Below are positions 5,092 to 8,098 of a stretch of DNA of 8,098 bases, piece by piece. The position numbers and the translations under genes were made by a program. Source of the stretch: Deltaproteobacteria bacterium (GTDB taxonomy: Bacteria; Desulfobacterota_C; Deferrisomatia; Deferrisomatales; JACRMM01); assembly GCA_016218905.1 (NCBI GenBank), contig JACRCS010000895.1, positions 1 to 8,098 of the forward strand, in the 5' to 3' direction. The stretch's first letter is position 1, and every line of letters begins with the position of its first letter. The notes beneath the pieces are model-generated. The model was not told where the DNA came from. It did not search any database and saw nothing but the letters and a program-made list of their open reading frames with translations.

Positions 5092-7248
5092 ATGCGCATC
5101 GACTGGTCGCGCCGCGAGTTTCTCCAGACGTCTCTGTCCGGCGGCCTCACGGTCGCGTTCGCCTCCACCGGGCTCGGTTTTCGCCTCTTCTCCTCAGCGG
5201 AAGCAGCAACGGAGTTCAGCCCCAGCGTCTGGCTCCGGGTGGCGCCGGACGGCGTCGTCACGATCTACTGCAACAAGTCCGAGATGGGCCAGGGGATCCT
5301 CACCACGTCGGCGATGATCGTGGCCGACGAGCTAGGAGCCGACTGGAAGAAGGTCCGCGTGGAGGAGGCCCCCGCCGCGGACGCCTACAAGGACCCGGTG
5401 TGGGGCTTCCAGGGCACCGGCGGCAGCACCAGCGTGCGTCACATGGAAGCGCCTCTCCGAAAGGCCGGGGCCGCCGCCCGGGAGATGCTGGTGGCAGCAG
5501 CGGCCCGGGAGTGGGGCGTCGCCGCGGCCGAGTGCCGGGCCGCCGACGGCACCGTGGTGCACAGCCCTTCGCATCGCATGGCCACCTATGGGGCCCTGGC
5601 CGAGAAGGCGGCCCGCCTGCCGGTCCCCGAGACGCCCTCCCTCAAAGAGCCCGGCGAGCTCCGGCTGATGGGGACCCCCGTCGCCCGGCTGGACCTGCCG
5701 GCCAAGGTCGCCGGCACGGCCGCCTTCGGCATCGACACCTTCCGCCCCGAGCAGCTGTACGGGGCGGTGGCTCGTCCTCCGGCCTTCGGCGCGAAGCCCT
5801 CCTCCTTCGATCGAGAGGCCGCGACCAAGGTGAAGGGGGTGCGGCAGGTCGTCGAGATCCCGCAGGGGATCGGGGTCTGTGCCGATACCCCCTCCGCTGC
5901 CTGGAAGGGACGAGACGCCCTGGCGAAGACGTGGAGCGGCGCGGAGCTGCCGACCCTGGACACCCGGGCGGTCGAGGCGCGGTTCGGAGAGTCCCTGACG
6001 AAATCCGGGGTCGTAGCCCGGAATGACGGGGACGTCGAGACGGCGCTCGCCAAGGCGGCCAGGCGGGTCGACGCGACGTATGCGCTGCCCTACCTCGCGC
6101 ACTTCACGATGGAGCCCATGAACTGCACGGCCCACGTCCAGACCGACCGGTGCGACGTGTGGGCTCCCACGCAGAACCAGTCCGGGGTCCACGCGCTGGC
6201 CCAGAAGATCTCCGGGCTTCCCCCCGAGAAGGTCTTCGTCCACACCACCTATCTGGGGTGCGGTTTCGGACGCCGCTTCGAGACGGACTTCGTGGCAGAG
6301 GCGCTGGAGCTCTCGAAGAAGAGCGGCCGCCCGGTCAAGGTCCTCTGGACCCGAGAGGAGGACATCCAGCACGACTTCTACCGTCCGGCGATCCGGGCCT
6401 CCCTCCGGGCCGGGCTGGACGTGGACGGCCGGCCCGTGGCCTGGGCCAACCGCATCGCCGCCCCCTCCATCTGGGCGAGGGTCAACCCGGGCCAGATGAA
6501 GGACGGCGTGGACTCGGCCGCGGTCGAGGGCGTCGTGGACACGCCCTACCGGATTCCCAACTTCCGGGTGGAGTACGTGCAGGTGGACCTCCCGATCCCG
6601 GTGGGGTTCTGGCGGTCCGTGGGCAACTCGCACAACGGGTTCGTCATGGAGTGCTTCGTCGACGAACTGGCCCACGCCGCCGGCCGAGACCCGCTGGAGT
6701 TCCGGCTGAGCCTCCTTCCCGACGGCTCGCGCTCCCGCCGCGTGCTGAACCTCGTCGCCGAGAAGTCCGGCTGGGGCAAGCCCCTCGCGAAGGGCCAGGC
6801 CCGGGGCGTCGCCCAGCACCTGTCCTTCGGGTCAGCGGTGGCCGAGGTCGTGGAGGCCTCCGTCGACAAGGAGACGGGCAGGATCACCGTGCATCGGATG
6901 GTCTGTGCCGTCGACTGCGGTCCGGCCGTGAACCCCGACACGGTGAAGGGCCAGATCATGGGCGGCGCCGTCATGGGCCTCAGCGCGGCGTTGAAGGAGA
7001 AGGTGGAGTTTTCCAAAGGAGGGGTGACGTCGGGAAACCTGGACGATTACGACCTCCTGCGCATGGGGGAAGCCCCGGACGTCGAGGTTTCCATCGTTTC
7101 GAGCCGGGACGCGATCGGCGGCGTCGGGGAGCCCGGCCTGCCTCCTGCAGCGCCGGCGCTTGCCAACGCCGTGTTCGCGGCGACCGGCGCGCGCCTTCGC
7201 ACACTGCCCCTCAGCCCGGCGGCGGTGCGGGCCGCCCTCAAGGGGTAG
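5092..7248 (+). CDS. iorB: Molybdopterin-binding large subunit of an IorAB-type hydroxylase, Tat-exported
   Basis: A 718-residue catalytic subunit of the xanthine oxidase family, close to the beta subunit of isoquinoline 1-oxidoreductase. Such enzymes hydroxylate N-heterocycles or oxidise aldehydes with water as oxygen donor. The N-terminus is a Tat signal, SRREFLQ (6-12), a hydrophobic stretch and an AEA cleavage site near residue 38, so the folded complex should be exported. Cofactor segments seen: FQGTGGSTS (106-114), EPMNC (341-345), GCGFGRRFETDF (389-400), GFWRSVGNSHN (505-515), VDCGPAVNPDTVKGQIMGG, and GVGEPG with the catalytic base Glu680. The length is normal for the family. ATG 5092 is set by AAGGAGGG (5078-5085), which overlaps the end of the small-subunit gene. 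No FAD subunit, c-type cytochrome or XdhC-like chaperone gene lies nearby, so the electron acceptor and maturation factors must be encoded elsewhere. Substrate unknown. Confidence 0.93.
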   Translation: MRIDWSRREFLQTSLSGGLTVAFASTGLGFRLFSSAEAATEFSPSVWLRVAPDGVVTIYCNKSEMGQGILTTSAMIVADELGADWKKVRVEEAPAADAYKDPVWGFQGTGGSTSVRHMEAPLRKAGAAAREMLVAAAAREWGVAAAECRAADGTVVHSPSHRMATYGALAEKAARLPVPETPSLKEPGELRLMGTPVARLDLPAKVAGTAAFGIDTFRPEQLYGAVARPPAFGAKPSSFDREAATKVKGVRQVVEIPQGIGVCADTPSAAWKGRDALAKTWSGAELPTLDTRAVEARFGESLTKSGVVARNDGDVETALAKAARRVDATYALPYLAHFTMEPMNCTAHVQTDRCDVWAPTQNQSGVHALAQKISGLPPEKVFVHTTYLGCGFGRRFETDFVAEALELSKKSGRPVKVLWTREEDIQHDFYRPAIRASLRAGLDVDGRPVAWANRIAAPSIWARVNPGQMKDGVDSAAVEGVVDTPYRIPNFRVEYVQVDLPIPVGFWRSVGNSHNGFVMECFVDELAHAAGRDPLEFRLSLLPDGSRSRRVLNLVAEKSGWGKPLAKGQARGVAQHLSFGSAVAEVVEASVDKETGRITVHRMVCAVDCGPAVNPDTVKGQIMGGAVMGLSAALKEKVEFSKGGVTSGNLDDYDLLRMGEAPDVEVSIVSSRDAIGGVGEPGLPPAAPALANAVFAATGARLRTLPLSPAAVRAALKG

Positions 7249-7276
7249 CGCAGGAGTCGAGCGACCTCGCACACCA

Positions 7277-7357
7277 CAAGAAGGGCTCGAACACCCGCTC
7301 TTGGATTGCAGAGGGGATCCCCGTGCCGGTGTCGCAGACCTCTAGGAGGACCCGCTC
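7277..7357 (-). pseudogene. Scrap of a sensor histidine kinase ATPase domain
   Basis: On the minus strand, reading from 7357 down, 27 codons give ERVLLEVCDTGTGIP (to 7313) then SAIQERVFEPFL (to 7277). This is the G1 box (DTGTGIP) and F box (FEPF) of the HATPase_c domain of two-component sensor kinases. On the far side of FEPF the expected K-G-T-G-L-G-L continuation is absent and the frame leads into unrelated sequence near the iorB end. The other side abuts the transposase scrap at about 7358. It is too short to function; it records a former kinase gene cut at both ends. The identification rests on a dense motif match over a short stretch. Confidence 0.7.
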
Positions 7358-7358
7358 C

Positions 7359-7700
7359 ATGCCTTGGGAGTCGGTCGAACTCGACAAGATCGTGGCGGCT
7401 ACCGGGCGAGTCAAACGGGCCCTGCATGGCCAGGACGCCATCGGTCTTCGCGTGGGCAAAGTGCTGGGTCGGTTCAAGATGGCCAAGCACTTCACCTTGG
7501 AGATCGAGGACCGGCGCTTCTCCTACGCGCGAAACCAGGCAGGGATCACCGAGGAGTCCGCACTCGATGGCTTCTATGTGATTCGAACGAGCGTAGAGGT
7601 CGAACCGTTGGGTGCCGAGCAGGCAGTGCAGGCGTACAAAGGGCTCGCCGCCGTCGAGCGAGCCTTCCGCAGTCACAAGACCATCGACCTGAAGGTTCGA
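7359..7700 (+). mobile_element. Internal fragment of an IS1634/IS4-type transposase
   Basis: About 114 codons in one frame resemble the C-terminal half of IS1634-family (IS4 superfamily) DDE transposases. The segment IGLRVGKVLGRFKMAKHF lies near 7440-7493, then EIEDRRFSYARNQ, ALDGFYVIRTSVEVE (about 7560-7604) and AYKGLAAVERAFRSHKT. The last holds the family signature Y-(2)-x-(3)-E-(6)-K with Tyr codon 7635-7637 and catalytic Glu 7656-7658; Leu replaces the usual Arg. Similarity stops at KVR (7700), where the family would continue with an RPI-type segment. The N-terminal half with both catalytic Asp residues is missing, and no terminal inverted repeats are seen. It abuts a kinase scrap on the left and an enzyme gene stub on the right, so it is a dead remnant, not an insertion with intact ends. 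Confidence 0.75.
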
Positions 7701-7794
7701 AGGGAGTCTCGACCCGTTCCTCCCGCGCCTTCCGGAGCATCTCGGCCGTGGACTCACACACCGTGATGTCGTCGATCTCTCCCAGCTTTCCCAT
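7699..7794 (-). pseudogene. 5' stub of a minus-strand gene, possibly a CO dehydrogenase catalytic subunit
   Basis: ATG 7794 (minus strand) has AGGAGA (7802-7807) 7 bases upstream and a good promoter (7825-7853), so this is a real gene start. The visible protein reads MGKLGEIDDI, then TVCESTAEMLRKAREERVET and PF (to about residue 32). The pattern of a short acidic lead, then EML-KA-EE-VET-F, resembles the start of anaerobic carbon monoxide dehydrogenase (CooS) proteins, which would next show cluster-binding cysteines. Those are absent because the sequence switches at about 7699-7701 to the transposase scrap. The frame runs on as nonsense to 7546. The CooS assignment rests on about 20 residues and is tentative; the truncation is clear. 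Confidence 0.45.
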
Positions 7795-7824
7795 TGACCA
7801 ATCTCCTGGATAGGGTTCGTCTCA

Positions 7825-7853
7825 AGAATACTTCTCGTGTGGGCCAGCGTCAA
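7825..7853 (-). promoter_or_regulatory. Sigma70-type promoter driving the truncated minus-strand stub
   Basis: On the minus strand TTGACG (7848-7853) and TATTCT (7825-7830) are separated by exactly 17 bases, matching the consensus at 5 of 6 and 4 of 6 positions. Transcription would begin near 7818, leaving a leader of about 24 bases with AGGAGA ahead of ATG 7794. This is the best-looking promoter in the window. With its gene cut off, it now points into the transposase scrap and on toward the 3' end of iorB. Confidence 0.6.
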
Positions 7854-8007
7854 ACCGGACAATGGGAGCGCGAGACGATCCGCGCGAAGGCCGCTCTGGG
7901 GCGGAGCAGGGGCTGCTTCGAGGAGCCGGGAACGCGCGACGGCGATCGGGCAGTGCCTCCCGTCGGGTCGCCGGGGACCTGACCGCTACCCCTGCCGCGG
8001 CCCCGCC
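7854..8007. other. GC-rich stretch without a supportable gene
   Basis: Between the minus-strand promoter and the right-edge direct repeats I see no reading frame with family-like content, no RNA gene and no T-run terminator. Short open frames on the plus strand are rich in Arg, Gly and Ser, as expected for non-coding GC-rich DNA. An imperfect inverted arrangement, CGGCGA and TCGCCG (about 7938-7973), is present but not compelling. Confidence 0.4.
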
Positions 8008-8051
8008 GCCGGCCAGAATTGCCCCCTTTGCGCCGGCGAGAACTGACCCCT
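8008..8051. repeat. Two 20-bp direct repeats, possibly an IS21-type element end
   Basis: Positions 8008-8027 (GCCGGCCAGAATTGCCCCCT) and 8032-8051 (GCCGGCGAGAACTGACCCCT) are identical at 17 of 20 bases with a period of 24. Multiple GC-rich direct repeats containing AGAATTGACCCC-like cores are familiar at the ends of IS21-family elements, ahead of istA. An ATG at 8085 opens a frame (MQDVK) that runs off the right edge and could be an istA start, but only 14 bases are visible and no ribosome site is clear. The repeat is seen; the IS21 link is an inference. Confidence 0.4.
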
Positions 8052-8098
8052 GCTGGGAATGCAGATTCTGAATTGGCAGATCGAATGCAAGACGTGAA

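Noticed and set aside
5332..6819. A 495-codon open frame on the minus strand opposite iorB
   Set aside because: It is rich in Arg, Gly and His without any motif, and lies wholly inside a well-supported gene with conserved catalytic motifs. High GC leaves antisense frames open.
7047..7862. A 271-codon minus-strand frame over the right-edge patchwork
   Set aside because: It overlaps the transposase scrap antisense and shows no family motif. The real minus-strand signals (DTGTGIP and the stub start) are in other frames.
1..8098. CRISPR array, tRNA, rRNA or riboswitch
   Set aside because: No regularly spaced repeats of suitable length, no cloverleaf-like sequence and no conserved RNA motif were noticed on either strand by reading; a covariance-model search would be needed to exclude small RNAs.

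Overview
The window looks like an accessory stretch of a chromosome from a high-GC, Gram-negative-type bacterium. The evidence is strong GC bias at third codon positions, clear Shine-Dalgarno sites, one Sec and one Tat export signal, and sigma70-like promoters. The lineage cannot be fixed from the sequence. A deltaproteobacterial, acidobacterial or similar environmental genome would fit.

Left part (1-1963). A minus-strand gene of unknown function runs off the left edge. It diverges from a plus-strand gene for a secreted, mostly helical protein of unknown function, and both have sigma70-like promoters between 221 and 296. A minus-strand DJ-1/PfpI-family gene with an intact catalytic set follows.

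Middle part (1964-4626). Two abiE-type (type IV) toxin-antitoxin modules lie in tandem. The first antitoxin (abiEi) is intact and starts just after a perfect inverted repeat that looks like its operator. Its toxin (abiEii) is cut off after about 125 residues at a junction near 3105-3125. Across that junction lies a second, different abiEi missing its extreme N-terminus. The second toxin is coupled to it by a GTGA overlap, carries Ala in place of the first metal-binding Asp of its nucleotidyltransferase motif, and loses all recognisable toxin sequence after about residue 167. There it runs into an out-of-frame remnant of the RCK/TrkA C-terminal domain of a Kef/CPA2-type cation antiporter. Both toxins are therefore damaged while both antitoxins are largely kept.

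Right part (4627-7248). A two-gene operon encodes a two-subunit molybdenum hydroxylase of the isoquinoline 1-oxidoreductase (IorAB) type: a small subunit with two [2Fe-2S] clusters and a Tat-exported molybdopterin subunit. No FAD subunit, cytochrome or XdhC-type maturation gene is present in the window.

Right edge (7249-8098). This is a patchwork of gene scraps. It holds a histidine-kinase ATPase-domain scrap (minus strand), an internal piece of an IS1634/IS4-type transposase (plus strand), and the promoter, ribosome site and first about 32 codons of a minus-strand gene resembling a carbon monoxide dehydrogenase catalytic subunit. A 24-bp-period direct repeat resembling an IS21-type terminus lies at the far right. 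The enzymes appear intact. The surrounding DNA has been repeatedly rearranged, and the best candidates for novelty are the antitoxin-rich AbiE relic and the gene-scrap junctions.
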